The notes under the pieces were generated by a model. It had not been told where the DNA came from, did no database searches, and saw only the letters and a program-made list of their open reading frames with translations. From contig JABTTQ020003024.1 in assembly GCA_016081115.2 (NCBI GenBank), positions 98,129-162,128 of the forward strand: DNA of 64,000 nt, given 5' to 3'. The DNA comes from Rehmannia glutinosa. Its lineage: Eukaryota; Streptophyta; Magnoliopsida; Lamiales; Orobanchaceae. Shown piece by piece: positions 1 through 11,329 of this stretch; within the stretch, counting starts at the first letter, position 1, and each line of letters begins with the position of its first letter. A program made the position numbers and the translations under genes.

Positions 1-355
1 TCAAGAGGGCTGCTCCCAGGTACCGGTCGCCCAGGGGTCGACCGGTCGCCCTCACCGGTCGACCACCTGGTCGACCGGTCGCCCTCCCCCTTTTTCTTAC
101 GTCCCATTTTTCTGTTTCAAAACTCAACTCAGGTACGGGTTGCCCTATAGGGCGACCGGTCGAGCCTGAAACAAATGTGTTGTCCAATTTTTTATCGAAA
201 ATAAACTCCAAAAAATACTCCGAAAAATTGTAAAAACATTTTAAGACGATCGGAAGTATTTAGACAACATTTAGGGACATTGTTTTGGTTTAAAAACTTA
301 TTTGAACAAAATCGAACAAAATCATCAAAATCATGATAAAAACATTTATCTAACA
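1..355 (-). repeat. E1 3' LTR, partial
   Basis: This is the U3 part of the LTR and matches about 7178-7533. The outer TG lies at 355-354 next to a polypurine tract. It holds a dense cluster of ACCGGTCG and GGTCGACCGG palindromes at 20-90. Compared with the 5' LTR, several CG sites differ by C/T changes, as expected from decay of methylated cytosine. Confidence 0.92.
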
Positions 356-1536
356 AACTCCCCTTTTTTGATGATTACAAACCAAAACAATTTTCTCGAG
401 GACGATTTGAAAAATAAATAAATTTTCCGATTTTACGAGTGAACTATCTATTTATAACATTTCATACAAAGCTCCCCCTATTAATGAGCATATCAACAAG
501 AGATGTTTCATAAACAAGAAACACAAGCTATAACAAGCTTATATAAGATGCCTATAAACATCATAGGCTAAGAAGCTCCCCCTGTCACAATACTTATGAT
601 ATTTTGCAATTGAGTCCATAATACAAGTCATGGACTAGTATTCTTGGCTTTAGGAAGCCATAGCTTATAGCTTTTATTGCGAGCTTTTATTAGCTTCTTT
701 TGGCTAACGAGCCAATTTCCTGTTTCTCCCCCTTTGGAATCATCAAAAAGAATGTTAGGATGATAAAAACATCATACAATTATATCAAAGTGCGCAAAAG
801 AGACGGTTTTCCTACCGTTTAGCAATTTAGGCTTAAAAATCCAAGAAAAATGGGAGAAATGTGTCATGAAGAGTTCATACGCTCATTTTATTTGCCAAAA
901 CATGATCTCAATAAGAATTGAAGACTTTTGGAAGCAAGAGAGTCATGTAGAAGTTGAAATATTCATTGTGACATTACATCGAACACCTTGTGGGCGTAAA
1001 AATTAAAAGAAGTTGTATAGAGCCCTTATAAATGAATCAAGCCAAATATTTTCATCACCAATTCACATCAAACAACATACAATACAATATAACAATTAAG
1101 CTCAACATGATCATAAGATAATTTCACCAAAAAATATACAAGAAAGCCACAAGCTCAAGGGTTCAGCCCAATTGAGCAAAGAAAGAAACATTCTTACCAT
1201 TCGATCGGAAAAGATGAGCAATGATGATGATAAACATGCTATATAAGGTCCAAGATATGAATTGAATGCATGAAAATCAATTTTGAGTGAAAATTGTGTG
1301 AATTTGAGGAAAGGAGACGAAAAATGGCAAAAAGAAGTGAAAATAACTAATCAAGACAGAACCGTTTTAATCCAAAAATTGGCTTAGGGCGACCGGTCGA
1401 CGTTGAGGGCGACGGTTGCCCTCAACCTGCTTTTAGCCCACCTGTCTTGACATTTTTGAGGAAATCCGAATTTTCAACCAAAAATCCGATTTTAAGCCCC
1501 TAAGTTTCAAAAATATGCAAAATGCAAACGCAAGTA
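356..1536 (-). promoter_or_regulatory. E1 post-pol non-coding region with multiple polypurine tracts
   Basis: About 1.2 kb without a supported gene. Four purine-rich tracts (minus-strand GGGGGAG type) occur at 356-369, 471-480, 575-583 and 726-737; the one at 356 touches the LTR and should prime plus-strand synthesis. A small hairpin (TGGCTT/AAGCCA) lies at 645-660 and a CG palindrome cluster at 1385-1440. Nucleotides 962-995 carry a motif also found in E4, E5 and the Athila element E7. Multiplied polypurine tracts are a known Sirevirus trait. Confidence 0.75.
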
Positions 1537-4500
1537 TCATTCAATATGCATTATGCCTAACCGAGCTCGTATCGACACAAAAGTCTCGGAAGATAGCGGT
1601 TTAGTGAAAATGTCCGCTAATTGATCTTGAGATGGTACAAAAGATATCTCAATTTTACGTTTTGAAACACAATCCCTTAGAAAATGATGTCGAATCTCAA
1701 TATATTTGGTACGGTTATGATGAACCGGGTTTTGAGCAATATTTATAGCGGATATATTATCACAAAAGATAGGTACGTTTTCAAAAGAGTATTTGTAATC
1801 AGCTAAGGATTGTTTCATCCAAATAAGTTGTGTACAACAAAAGCGCGGAAATATATTCGCCGGCCGTTGAAAGAGAAAACACGATTTTGCTTCTTTGAAA
1901 ACCAAGAAACTAGGCAATCGCCTAAAGATTGACATGATCCGGAAGTACTTTTCCGATCATCAATATTTCCCGCATAATCCGAATCACTATAGCCTTTAAG
2001 AGAAAAATTTTCATTCTTTGGATAAAATAAACCATATTGAATAGTGCCTTTTAAATATCGAAAAATCCTTTTAACGACACTCATATGAGATTCTTTGGGA
2101 TTGCTTTGAAAACGAGCGCATAGGCATACGACATGAAGAATGTCCGGTCTACTAGCGGTTAAATAAAGTAAACTACCAATCATACCTCGATACTTAGATT
2201 CATCTACGGACTTGCCTTTTTCATCTTTGTCAATTTTGACATTTGTTGCCATGGGAGTAGAAACGGTTCTTCCTTCTTCAATGCCGAACTTTTTCAAAAG
2301 TTCTTTTGTAAACTTTGATTGCAAAATGTAAATACCTACTTGACATTGCTTAATTTGGAGTCCAAGAAAGAAGTTGAGCTCCCCCATCATGCTCATTTCA
2401 AATTCTCCTTGCATCAACTTAGAGAATTTCTGGCACAAAGAATCATTAGTAGCACCAAAGATATTATCATCAACATAAATTTGCACAAGTAAGCAACTTG
2501 CCCTTTTTCAAAAACAAAGAGAGTTGTATCAACTTTACCTCTTATAAAGCCATTTTGCAAAAGAAAAGAGCTAAGTCTATCGTACCATGCACGGGGTGCT
2601 TGTTTTAAACCATACAAAGCCTTTTTAAGTTTATAAACATCATTAGGCCTAGAAAAATTTTCAAACCCCGGAGGTTGTTTTACATAGACTTCTTCTTGAA
2701 TAATACCATTTAAGAAAGCGGATTTAACATCCATTTGGTAAAGTTTGAAATTTTTAAAACAAGAATAGGCAAGTAAAATACGAATAGCTTCTAAACGTGC
2801 TACGGGTGCAAAAGTTTCATCATAGTCAATACCTTCTTCTTGACAATACCCTTGAGCTACTAACCTTGCCTTATTTCGAACAATGTTGCCTTGATCATCA
2901 AGTTTGTTCCGGAATACCCATTTTGTACCAATAATAGTTTGAGGTGGAGGACAAGGTACTAATTCCCATACATCATTTCTTTCAAATTGATTTAACTCAT
3001 CTTGCATCTCTAAGAACCAATCCTCATCCTCAATGGCCTCTTTAGCATTTTTAGGCTCTTTTTGAGAAATTAGAGCTTTCTCGGCAAATTTTCTCCGGGT
3101 CATCACTTTGTCAAGGGGATCACCAATAATAAGATCTTTTGGGTGATCTCCCTTAAATTTCAATGCAACGGAAAGATCCGAGATATCACCTATATCTTCT
3201 TGAGGACCATTTGAAGTGGACGGTTGATCATTTGATGTAGACGGTTGATCATCAACTTGAACAATTTGTTCAATAATATCCTCTTCATCACTTTCATCAT
3301 TAGGTATTCTTTCAACACCCGAAGCTTCATTAAATTTGACATGGATGGATTCTTCAACAACTCCACTAGTCTTATTGTAAACCCGATATGCTTTGCTTTT
3401 TGTTGAATATCCCATAAATATCCCTTCATCGACCTTAGGATCAAGTTTGTCCAATTGATCCTTGGTATTCAAAATAAAGCATTTGCAACCAAATATATTG
3501 AAATAACTAATATTTGGAGTTCTACCTTTCCAATGCTCATATGGAGTTTTATTCATTTTAGGACGAATATAAACTCGATTAATGACATAGCAAGCAAAGA
3601 TTTACGGCCGGCCCAAAAATATTTTGGAAGTGAAAATTCATTGAGCATGGACCGACTCATCTCTTGTAGTGTCCGATTTTTCCTTTCGGCTACTCCATTT
3701 TGTTGAGGTGTCCTTGGAGCCGAGAAATTATGAGCATATCCTTTGGTTTCACAAAAGACTCTAAATTCACCATCAAATTCTCCACCTCGATCGCTTCGAA
3801 TAGACTTATTAATGTCTTCCTTTTCATTTTCAATGAGTCTACACAACTTAACAAACTCATTAACGGCATCGCTTTTATTTGTAAGAAAAAGAGCCCAAGT
3901 ATATCTAGAAAAATCATCGACGATAACAAAAGTGTAATGTTTTCCACTTAGACTAGCCGTACCAATATCCCCATACAAATCAAGGTGAAGCATTTGTAGG
4001 GGTTTGGTTGTGGAAATTTCATTTTTGGACTTAAAACTACTTTTAACTAATTTGTTCTTTTGACAAGTGTCACATAAGCCAAGATTTTCAAAATTCAATT
4101 TGGGTAGTCCTTTCACATGTTGGTTTTTGTAAATATTTTTCAAATTCTTGTATCCAACATGTCCAAGTCGCCTATGCCATAAACTAGTTAAATCATTATT
4201 GGCGACTAAACAAGAAACATTTTGACTAACCAAATCACTTGTACAAATTTTGTAAAGATTGCCTTTTTTATTTGCTTCAAAAATAATTTCACCATTTTTA
4301 AGTATAAGGCATTTTTCTTTATTAAAGGAAACATCATAATTTGAATCACAAAGTTGGCTAACACTTATCAAATTAAACATAAGCCCTTCAACTAAAAGAA
4401 CATTACTAAGAGAGAAAGAAGAGTTACCAATTTCTCCATTTCCAAGAATTTTTCCTTTCCCATTGCCGAACATGACCATACCCTCTTCTTGGAGCTTGAT

Positions 4501-4575
4501 GTTGGTAAAAAGTTCTCTCCTCCCGGTCATATGGCGTGAACATCCGCTGTCCACGAGCCATTTTGAATCTTCCAT
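1537..4575 (-). pseudogene. pol: E1 pol: protease, integrase, reverse transcriptase, RNase H (frameshifted)
   Basis: The copia polyprotein can be read across four segments. Segment 4575-3553 starts with the protease site WLVDSGCSRHMTG, then the gag-pre-integrase zinc region (LWHRRLGH, CDTC) and an integrase core with HLDLYGD, SDRGGEFD and QQNGVAERKNRTL. Segment 3556-2414 holds the first part of RT (KWVFRNK, MDVKSAFLNG, LYGLKQAPRAWYD). Segment 2486-1815 has the catalytic YVDD near 2466-2477, the rest of RT and early RNase H (GYSDSDYAG). Segment 1935-1537 ends RNase H (IFCDNISAI, DIFTKPL). Frameshifts fall between integrase and RT, just before YVDD, and within RNase H. The start overlaps the end of gag (4575 versus 4424) in another frame. 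Not functional as it stands. Confidence 0.93.
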
Positions 4576-6208
4576 TGTTGTTATAGCCCCTATTGCCTAC
4601 AAAAGAATTTCTTTTAGGTACCCTATAATTTTGGGGTCCATGGGGGTTAGTCTTGAGACCTTTGGGTCTCCAAACATGTCTAGAGCTATTTCTCAATTTG
4701 CAATTATTAGCATAATGTCCAACTTTGCCACAATAAAAACAAGTAGGAGTATCATAACTATTAGCACGTACAAAAGTCGGACCTTGGTTATTTTTCTTAA
4801 AAACACTTTGAAATGGCTTATAACCAAGTCCCAATTTGGAATGCTCACCTCTTTGTGCATCTAAAATTTTTGTGACTTTATCCGTGCTTATGTTGAAACG
4901 ATGCACATCATTTTTCAAGCATTCAATTTCTTTTGTGAGCGATTCCTTTTCGGTTTCAAGAGAATGAACTCTAGTAAGAGTAAGAGCATGAACTTTGTCT
5001 AGAGATTCATAAGAGGTAAATAATTTTTCTTTTTCAACCTTAAGCTCCTTATGCTCCTTTTTCAAATTTTTGTATTTAACAATAAAATTTTGAAACTCAA
5101 TTTGCAATTCATCAAAATCACATTGCAAGTCATCAACTATGGAGGAAGTAGAAGAACTAGAGCGTACCTCATTATTTTCATCGTCTATGGCCATGAGATC
5201 GTGTTCAGTTTCTCCTTCCTCATCGGTTGTTTCGAGTAGTTCATCCCATGTTTTGACCTCCGCATTTAGAGCCTTCTTTTTCGAAAAATGCTTCCTTTTC
5301 TTTTGCTCCTCTTCATCGAGCTTTGGGCAATCGGCAATGAAGTGCCCGGGTTTTCCGCATTTAAAGCAAGTATTATCTCTTGGTTTTCTTGCTTTATTTT
5401 TATTCACAAATTTTGCAATTTTTCGAACAAGTGCGGTCGTCTCCTCATCATCATCATCATTATCATAGTATGCATTATTAGAAGAAGAAGCAAGACCTTT
5501 AGGAATAATTTGCATACCCGATTGATTTATGGACGGTTTGGAATTTTTCCTCTCCTTGAGATAGACTTCATAGATGAGGAGGTTTCCAATGAGCTCGTCA
5601 AACTTGAGTGTCTCAAGGTTTTGTGCCTCCGTGATTGCCGTTACTTTTTCGGACAATGAGCCGGGAAGAGCATTCAATACCTTAGTCACCTTGTCTTCTT
5701 CGGAGATGACTTTACCAAGGGCCACAAGAGGATTGACAATATTATCAAGCCTTTCCACCATCTTGGAAATGTTTTCACCATCATGCATGTTAAAGTTTTC
5801 AAAGTCTTTAACAAGCATGGTCTTTCTTGCTTGCTTGACCTTCTTAGTCCCTTCATAAATTGTCTCCAATTTTTCCCAAACCTCATGTGCCGACCTTATG
5901 CCTCTTATGCGATTATACTCGGTAGCCGTAAGAGAACAATGCAAAATATTTAAGGCCTTACCGTTTAGAGAGAAAGCCTTTTTTGTCGTTTTCATCGAAC
6001 TCCTTGAAAGGTTTAGGAGTCAAGGTGCCATCCTCCGATTTCTTGGTTGGTTGATCAACTCCTTCAATAACCACATTCCAAATGTCGAACCCGCACTTTG
6101 TAGAAAGCACTCCATACGGTCTTTCCAAAATGCGTAGTTGTTAGCGTCGAATAGTGGTGGCTTGTTGGTGGAGGCGCCGGTGGTGAGATGAGCATCATGT
6201 GTAGCCAT
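4424..6208 (-). pseudogene. gag: E1 gag with UBN2 domain and two zinc knuckles
   Basis: Nucleocapsid/capsid precursor. The ATG at 6208 follows the primer site closely and is conserved in E2. The N-terminal part contains KPPLFDANNYAFWKDRMECFL and SAHEVWEKLETIYEG, typical of the UBN2/copia gag domain. Two CX2CX4HX4C knuckles are visible: CFKCGKPGHFIADC (about 5327-5371) and CFYCGKVGHYANNC (about 4700-4744), separated by a heptad-like coiled-coil stretch. The tail is basic and Arg/Asn-rich. A one-base loss near 6085 is compensated by an extra base in an A-run near 5978, leaving about 35 scrambled codons and a stop at 6020; otherwise the frame is open. Confidence 0.92.
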
Positions 6209-6251
6209 GGATCTTTCCTCTTTACTCGGAATGAGCTAGCCAAAGAGTTTG

Positions 6252-6263
6252 GCTCTGATACCA
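6252..6263 (-). promoter_or_regulatory. E1 primer binding site (initiator tRNA-Met)
   Basis: The minus strand reads TGGTATCAGAGC, the standard complement of the plant initiator tRNA-Met 3' end, two bases after the LTR end (CTTGGACTTACA). Confidence 0.95.
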
Positions 6264-6484
6264 CTTGTAAGTCCAAGTGTCTACAATAATCTACAGGGGG
6301 TGAATAGATTATCCCGGTTTTTCAGATTTTGCCCTCTTTTTCAAAAGACTCAAGCAAAATATGAAATGCTAAATCTTGAAAGTAAATAGCACACGTCGAT
6401 TTATAGTAGTTCAACCCACCAGGGCCTAATCTACTACCACCCCAAAAGATATCCAGGATGGATTTCAAAAGAAAAAAAGATTTT

Positions 6485-6646
6485 ATTAATTTACCAAAAA
6501 TTAATACAACACCTTGAGGATTACCACAACCCTCTTACACCACCTTGAGGATTACCACAATCCTCTTACAACACCTTTGAAGATTACCACAATATTCAAA
6601 CACCTATCACCTAGATCACCCAAGTGTATTCTTACCACAAGAATAC
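6485..6646 (-). repeat. E1 LTR hairpin array (five units)
   Basis: Five stem-loops lie in a row: 6485-6505 (stem ATTAATTT, 8 bp, element-sense loop TTGGT), 6516-6534 (one mismatch), 6548-6566 (GAGGATT/AATCCTC, perfect), 6580-6598 (one mismatch) and 6626-6646 (GTATTCTT/AAGAATAC on either strand). Four have the element-sense loop GTGGT. They lie downstream of the TATA box, so they would be in the RNA leader. See the findings for the comparison with E4 and E5. Confidence 0.75.
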
Positions 6647-6866
6647 TCACAAGGATGTCTTGTGTTGAATGATAACCAAAATCAAGATTACAACTCAATA
6701 ATGATTGAAACAATATGAGTACAAGTGTAATCAAGAATTGAAAGCCTAGACCTCAAATTTGTGCAAGTGAAAGTGCTAAGACTAATACAACAAGATATAT
6801 GAAAGTGTTTGCTTGTTTGCTCTTTGCTTGTATGGAGTGTTGTATCTTGTTGCTTGAGTGAAGCCT

Positions 6867-6876
6867 CTATTTATAG
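6867..6876 (-). promoter_or_regulatory. E1 LTR TATA box
   Basis: The minus strand reads CTATAAATAG within CCTCTCCTATAAATAGAGG. The same context appears in E5 at 26981 and in its 3' LTR, so it is conserved and probably sets the LTR transcription start. Confidence 0.75.
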
Positions 6877-7533
6877 GAGAGGACTTGGCTTTCATTTCCA
6901 GACATTGGCTCATCCTTGGGGAATGATTTGCTGCAAAAGAAACCATTTAAAATGATCAATATTGCTGTTAGAAATCAATCCCACAAAACAGGAAAAGTCA
7001 TTCAAAAACGCAGCGGATAGTTTCTTTGATAACTAGGGGGTTCGACCAGTCGCGCAGAGATAAGATTGAAATTGAATTCTGCGAATTTTTACACGGGGGA
7101 CCGGTCGGAGGGGTGCGATGGTCGCCGCCTTAGTCGTGACCGATTGGAGTTGAAGAAATTTCAAAAAAGAAGTCTCGAACAAAGAGGTTGCTCCCAAGTA
7201 TCGGCCGCCGGGGTCGCATCGGCCGCCCTCACCGGTCGACCACCTGGTCGACCGGCCGCTCCTCCCCTTTTTCTTACGTCCCATTTTTCTGTTTCAAAAC
7301 TCAACTCAGGTACGGGTTGCCCTATAGGGCGATCGGTCGAGCCTGAAACAAATGTGTTGTCTAATTTTTTTATCGAAACTAAACTCCAAAAAATACTCCA
7401 AAAAATAGTAAAAACATTTTAAGACGATCGGAAGTATTTAGACAACACTTAGGGACATTATTTTGGTTTAAAAACTTATTTGAACAAAATCGAACAAAAC
7501 CATCAAAATCATGATAAAAACATTTATCTAACA

Positions 7534-8049
7534 CTAAGTTCTTGCACTTGCACAATCTTGAGGTCTAGGCTTTTTGTTCTTGATTACACTTGCACTCAAA
7601 GTTTGTATACTTCTTTATTGAGTTGTAATCTTGAATTTTTCTATCATCCAAAACAAGATATCATTGTTAGTGTTTTTGTGGTAAGAACACACTTGGGTGA
7701 TCTTAGGTGTTGAAGAGTGTGGTACTCTTCGTAGGTGTTGAAGGAAGATTGTGGTAATCTCGTTGAAGGTGTTGTAAGAAGATTGTGGTAATGTTCAAAG
7801 GTGGTGTTGTATTAGTTGTGGTAATTAACAAAATATTTTTTTCCTTTTGAAATCCACTTCGGGTATACCGGGGTGGTAGTAGATTAGGCCCTAGGTGGGT
7901 TGAACTACTATAAATCATCGAGTTTTGTTTAATTTCCGCATTTACATTCTTGTCAATTACGTGTTCATTCGAAAAAGAGGGCGATTTGCGAAAAATCGGC
8001 ATAATCTATTCACCCCCCCTCTAGATTATCGTAGCCACTTGGACTAACA
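7534..8049 (+). repeat. E2 5' LTR, inner part, with hairpin array
   Basis: Ends CTTGGACTAACA at 8049, two bases before the primer site. Hairpins with loop GTGGT lie at 7670-7690 (stem GTGTTTTT/AAGAACAC with one G.T pair), 7712-7730 (GAAGAGT/ACTCTTC, perfect), about 7746-7760 (5 bp), about 7777-7797 (one mismatch) and 7812-7828 (with a G.T pair). The outer U3 part is not present next to this fragment. Confidence 0.85.
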
Positions 8050-8051
8050 AG

Positions 8052-8063
8052 TGGTATCAGAGC
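8052..8063 (+). promoter_or_regulatory. E2 primer binding site
   Basis: TGGTATCAGAGC, an exact complement of the initiator tRNA-Met 3' end, two bases after the LTR end. Confidence 0.95.
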
Positions 8064-8106
8064 CAAACTCTTTGGCTAGCTCGTTTCGAGTAAAGAGGAA
8101 AGATCC

Positions 8107-8889
8107 ATGGCTACAAATGAAAGCTACCTCACCTTCGGCGCCTCCACCAACAAGCCACCACTATTCGATGCCAACAACTACGCATTTTGGAAAGACCGTA
8201 TGGAGTGTTTTCTACAAGGGTGTGGGTTTGACATTTGGAATGTGGTCATTGAAGGAGTTGATCAACCAACCAAGACATTGGAGGACGACACCACGACTCT
8301 TAAACCTTTCAAGGAGTTTGATGAAAATGACAAGAAGGCCTTCTCTCTAAACGGTAAGGCTTTAAATATTTTGCATTGCTCTCTTACTGCCACCAAATAT
8401 AATCGTATAAGAGGCATAAGGTCGGCACATGAAGTTTGGGAAAAAATTGAAACCATCTATGAGGGCACAAAGAAAGTGAAGCAAGCAAGAAAAATAATGC
8501 TTGTGAAAGACTTTGAAAATTTCAATATGCATGATGGTGAAAACATATCAAAAATGGTGGAAAGGCTTGACAACATTGTCAATCCTCTTGTGGCTCTTGG
8601 AAAGGTCATCTCCGAATAAGACAAGGTGACCAAAGTTTTGAACGCTCTTCCCGGCTCATGGTCCGAAAAGGTGACGACTATCACGGAAGCACAAAATCTC
8701 GAGACACTCAAATTCGATGAGCTCATCGGGACCTCCTCATCTATGAAGTCTATCTCAAGGAGAGGAAAAATTCCAAACCATCCATCAATCAATCGGGTAT
8801 GCAAAATATTCCTAAAGGTCTTGCATCTTCTTCTAATAATGTATACTATGATATTGATGATGATGATGATGATAAGACGACCGCACTTA
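8107..8889 (+). pseudogene. gag: E2 gag, truncated
   Basis: ATG at 8107 opens the UBN2-type capsid (KPPLFDANNYAFWKDRMECFL, SLNGKALNILHCSL, SAHEVWEKIETIYEGT). A TAA at 8617-8619 replaces a Glu codon found in E1. The frame continues until a one-base loss near 8730, after which only another frame matches. The Asp-rich stretch encoded by GAT repeats at about 8855-8876 matches E1. Both zinc knuckles are lost because the element ends at 8889. This copy keeps the two CATCTATGA repeats (8454 and 8738) that flank the gag deletion seen in E4 and E5. Confidence 0.9.
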
Positions 8890-9837
8890 TTCTTCACAAG
8901 ACGACTGCTTTGCTACTTCAACTCCTTCAAACTTTTGGATTTGTTCACACAGCCCTCCAACAAGTTTAAAGCTCTGGTTCGATTTGGAACCTTACTACAA
9001 CTCCTTGAACCTTGGAGAGTAGACCTCTTGTTCTTGAAACAAGTTTTTCTCTTGAACAAATGAAGTTGTCTTTCTTTCACTGAATGTATTGGATCGATTT
9101 TCTTCGAGTTTAGGCTTGAGGATAATATTTGAATGCTTGAGAGATATTGCTTTGCTTTGTAGGATAATGCATTTTGCTTGCTTGCATTCGTTCAGGTAAC
9201 CTTCTCTCATATGAATTCCTCGGCCTTTTATAAGGGTGGTTCGAAAATGTATCCGTTGAAGAGATAGATGCATTTTCAAACTCCACTTTTTAGGTTGTTG
9301 GCTTGTCTTGTCTTGAAGCTTTGACGAGATCGAACTTGAATTTAATGCTCTGTGACCTTTTTCGTAAAATCTGTAGGTTTTCGTGTACATCCTATTGGCT
9401 CTCGCGTTTTGCGCTCTCTCAAAAAAACAACTTTAAGGTAGGGCCGACGTATGCCTATTTCCAACAAACACTTGACTTTGCTTGACAACGGATCTCTTCA
9501 GTTTTCTTTGATCCTTTTTCTTTGCATAACCCTGCCATTACAGTCAAATCCAATGGTTTTGGAATGATTTTGCTGACAACCAGCTGACTGAGACAGCTTT
9601 TCTGTCACTTGACTAATACTTGACTGATTATTGACTTCACTTTAAAACTCAGCTGCCATACAACTGTGTCTTCTCTTCGATTTTCAGTCGAATCCTGCAA
9701 TCTTCAACTTGGTTTCTTCCACTCAGCTTACATAGTCCTAATTATTACAAGTTGATTTACAGTTGAATTGGGGTGCCAACTTCCTAATCAAAATTTTACA
9801 TGGTATCATTAAAATTTATTACACAAATTCCCCAACA
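8890..9837 (-). repeat. Family-B Sirevirus LTR fragment
   Basis: Matches the reverse complement of the E3 5' LTR with clear divergence: the segment around the gag-proximal half (compare 12300-12500), the conserved TATAAAAGG region (here CCTTTTATAAGGG near 9220) and the U3 start, whose outer end is at 9837 (minus strand TGTTGGGGAATTTG). The U5 end is missing at 8890. It abuts Tork-like RNase H sequence, so it probably inserted into that element. Confidence 0.82.
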
Positions 9838-10330
9838 GTCATGGTGCATTGGAATACTTTAAAATGGTTGTTGAGATACTTGAGACATTCTGCAGATTAT
9901 TGCTTGAAATTTTCTAAAGTGAATATGGTATAATTTTGAAAGGATGTGTTGATTCAAATTATGCAAATGACAAAGACAATCGAAAATTAACAACATATTA
10001 TGTTTTTACTTTGTGTGGTTCTTGCATAAGTTGGAAGTCTCAAGTACAACACATAGTTGCTCTGTCAATAACAGAAGTTGAGTATGTGGTTGTAATAGAG
10101 ACCTTAAAAGAAGCTTTGTGGTTAAAAAGTTTAATTTCTAAAATTGGTGTTTTAAAAGAAAAAAATGTTGTATTTTCTGATTCATAATTTGGTATTCAGT
10201 TTTGTAAAAACCCAATTTTTCATGATAGAACTAAACACATTGATGTTCGTTTTCATTTTATAAGAGATATTATTTCAAAAGGATTATTTTGTTGAAAAAC
10301 TGGCTTTTTTAACACAACCTTGCGGATATG
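9838..10330 (+). pseudogene. Tork-like copia RNase H remnant
   Basis: The C-terminal end of a copia pol. Visible pieces are WLLRYLRHSADYCLKF, the GCVDSNYANDKDNRKLTT motif (RNase H first Asp region), CISWKSQVQHIVALSITEVEY, ALWLKSLISKIG and RTKHIDVRFHFIRD. This wording resembles the TNT1/Tork lineage rather than Sireviruses. The longest open stretch is 9936-10187; stops and frameshifts break the rest. The upstream pol is absent because family-B LTR sequence begins at 9837. Confidence 0.85.
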
Positions 10331-10551
10331 GGTACTAAGTGTCTACCCTTATCTAAGTTTCAAACCTGTTTAAAAATACTGAATTTTGACACTGGTGATT
10401 TGTTACCCGATTATCTCCCTAATGGATTGAACAACTTACTGTGTGTTTATTGTTTACCCAAAACTGTTGGGCTAATGTTTACCCAAAGCTGCGTGCGAAG
10501 TAGGCAAACGCGATGATGAGGACTGGAACCCATTAATGTCTTAGTGGAGAT
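10331..10551 (+). other. Tork-like 3' untranslated stretch with polypurine tract
   Basis: Degenerate end of pol followed by non-coding DNA. A purine-rich tract (TTAGTGGAGAT, 10541-10551) ends at the LTR border and probably primed plus-strand synthesis. No gene is seen. Confidence 0.6.
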
Positions 10552-11329
10552 TGTTGTATTATTAGCCCATTGTTTGGCCCATTTACTACAATGTTACAAC
10601 CCACTATGCAACCCAATCCACATTGGTCCAATATCTGAGATACTCAGGTCATGGACTCAGATTGCGGCACCCGAATATAAGTCCAGCGGATCTTGTGAGT
10701 TAATCTTAGCCCTTGGTTAGCTACACTTGATCTGAGCCACTAACTCCTACCTATATAAGCTCACCTACCCAAAACCCTAATTCATTCTTTGGTTTTAACT
10801 TCTCTCTCTACACTCTCACTCTATCTCTCAAAGTATTTCTCTAATCTCTCTCTCTAGCAAAACTCTGATCTCTCATCGGATTTCAGTGATAACCCTGAGT
10901 GATTTCTTAAGATTTTAGTATTCTCTACCTTCGGTCATAGTCTTAGTGTACGAACATGGGTTGGGTGAAATCCAGGGTTTTTTGGGCTAGGGTTTGATGT
11001 GATTCTATGTGGTTTCAGGGGTTTCTTTGTGAGGATCTTGTGGATCTTGTGAGTCTAGTGTTGGTTTGGCTTTGTCGGTGTCATTTCGTGTTCTCTCGGG
11101 TTAATTCACGATGACGTTGCGATTAGGGTTTCATTTCCCTAAGCCGAGTCCTTTTCAATTCGGTTCTAGGGTTGTTGCCCACATATTTATTGTATCATTT
11201 TATTTCTTGCTAGTTTTAGTTTACTTTGAGTCTAGAGTATATTGATTGTACTTAATAGGCAATATTGTGTCTATAATTCTTTTATATATTTAGTGTATTA
11301 TCCTTTTTGAGGCGCATAGATATCTAACA
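10552..11329 (+). repeat. Tork-like element 3' LTR
   Basis: About 778 bp bounded by TGTTG at 10552 and TAACA at 11329. It contains a TATA box (CTATATAAGC near 10751-10760) and a CT-rich leader of TCTCTC repeats at 10798-10860, typical of a copia LTR with its R region. No second copy of this LTR is seen in the window, so the borders rest on the polypurine tract and the terminal inverted bases. Confidence 0.7.

Larger units (their letters stand above)
1..7533 (-). mobile_element. E1: Sirevirus-type Ty1/copia retrotransposon, 3' LTR cut by window edge
   Basis: Reading leftwards on the minus strand, a complete order is visible: 5' LTR (6266-7533), initiator-Met primer site, gag, protease-integrase-RT-RNase H, a non-coding region with repeated polypurine tracts, and the start of the 3' LTR (355-1). 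Both LTRs begin TGTTAGATAAATG. Gag with two zinc knuckles, copia domain order and multiple polypurine tracts match the Sirevirus lineage. Pol is broken by frameshifts, so this copy is not autonomous. It lies in an E2 LTR; the target duplication would start with CTAAG at 7534, but its partner is outside the window. Confidence 0.93.
6266..7533 (-). repeat. E1 5' LTR
   Basis: 1268 bp, starting TGTTAGATAAATG and ending CTTGGACTTACA on the minus strand. Read from the right it holds the U3 start, a CG palindrome cluster (about 7030-7330), a TATA box (6867-6876), then a transcribed part with stem-loops (6485-6646). The outer end meets E2 LTR sequence at 7533/7534. Confidence 0.93.
7534..8889 (+). 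mobile_element. E2: truncated Sirevirus-type copia element
   Basis: A 5' remnant of the same broad family as E1, in the opposite orientation. It has the inner part of a 5' LTR (7534-8049), a primer site and the first half of gag. Its left side is interrupted by E1. Its right side stops at 8889, where family-B LTR sequence begins in mid-LTR. The junction shares AAGACGAC on both sides, which suggests a deletion through short homology. Confidence 0.85.

Noticed and set aside
7066..7422. 118-codon plus-strand frame
   Set aside because: It is antisense to the E1 LTR U3 and driven by CG palindromes.
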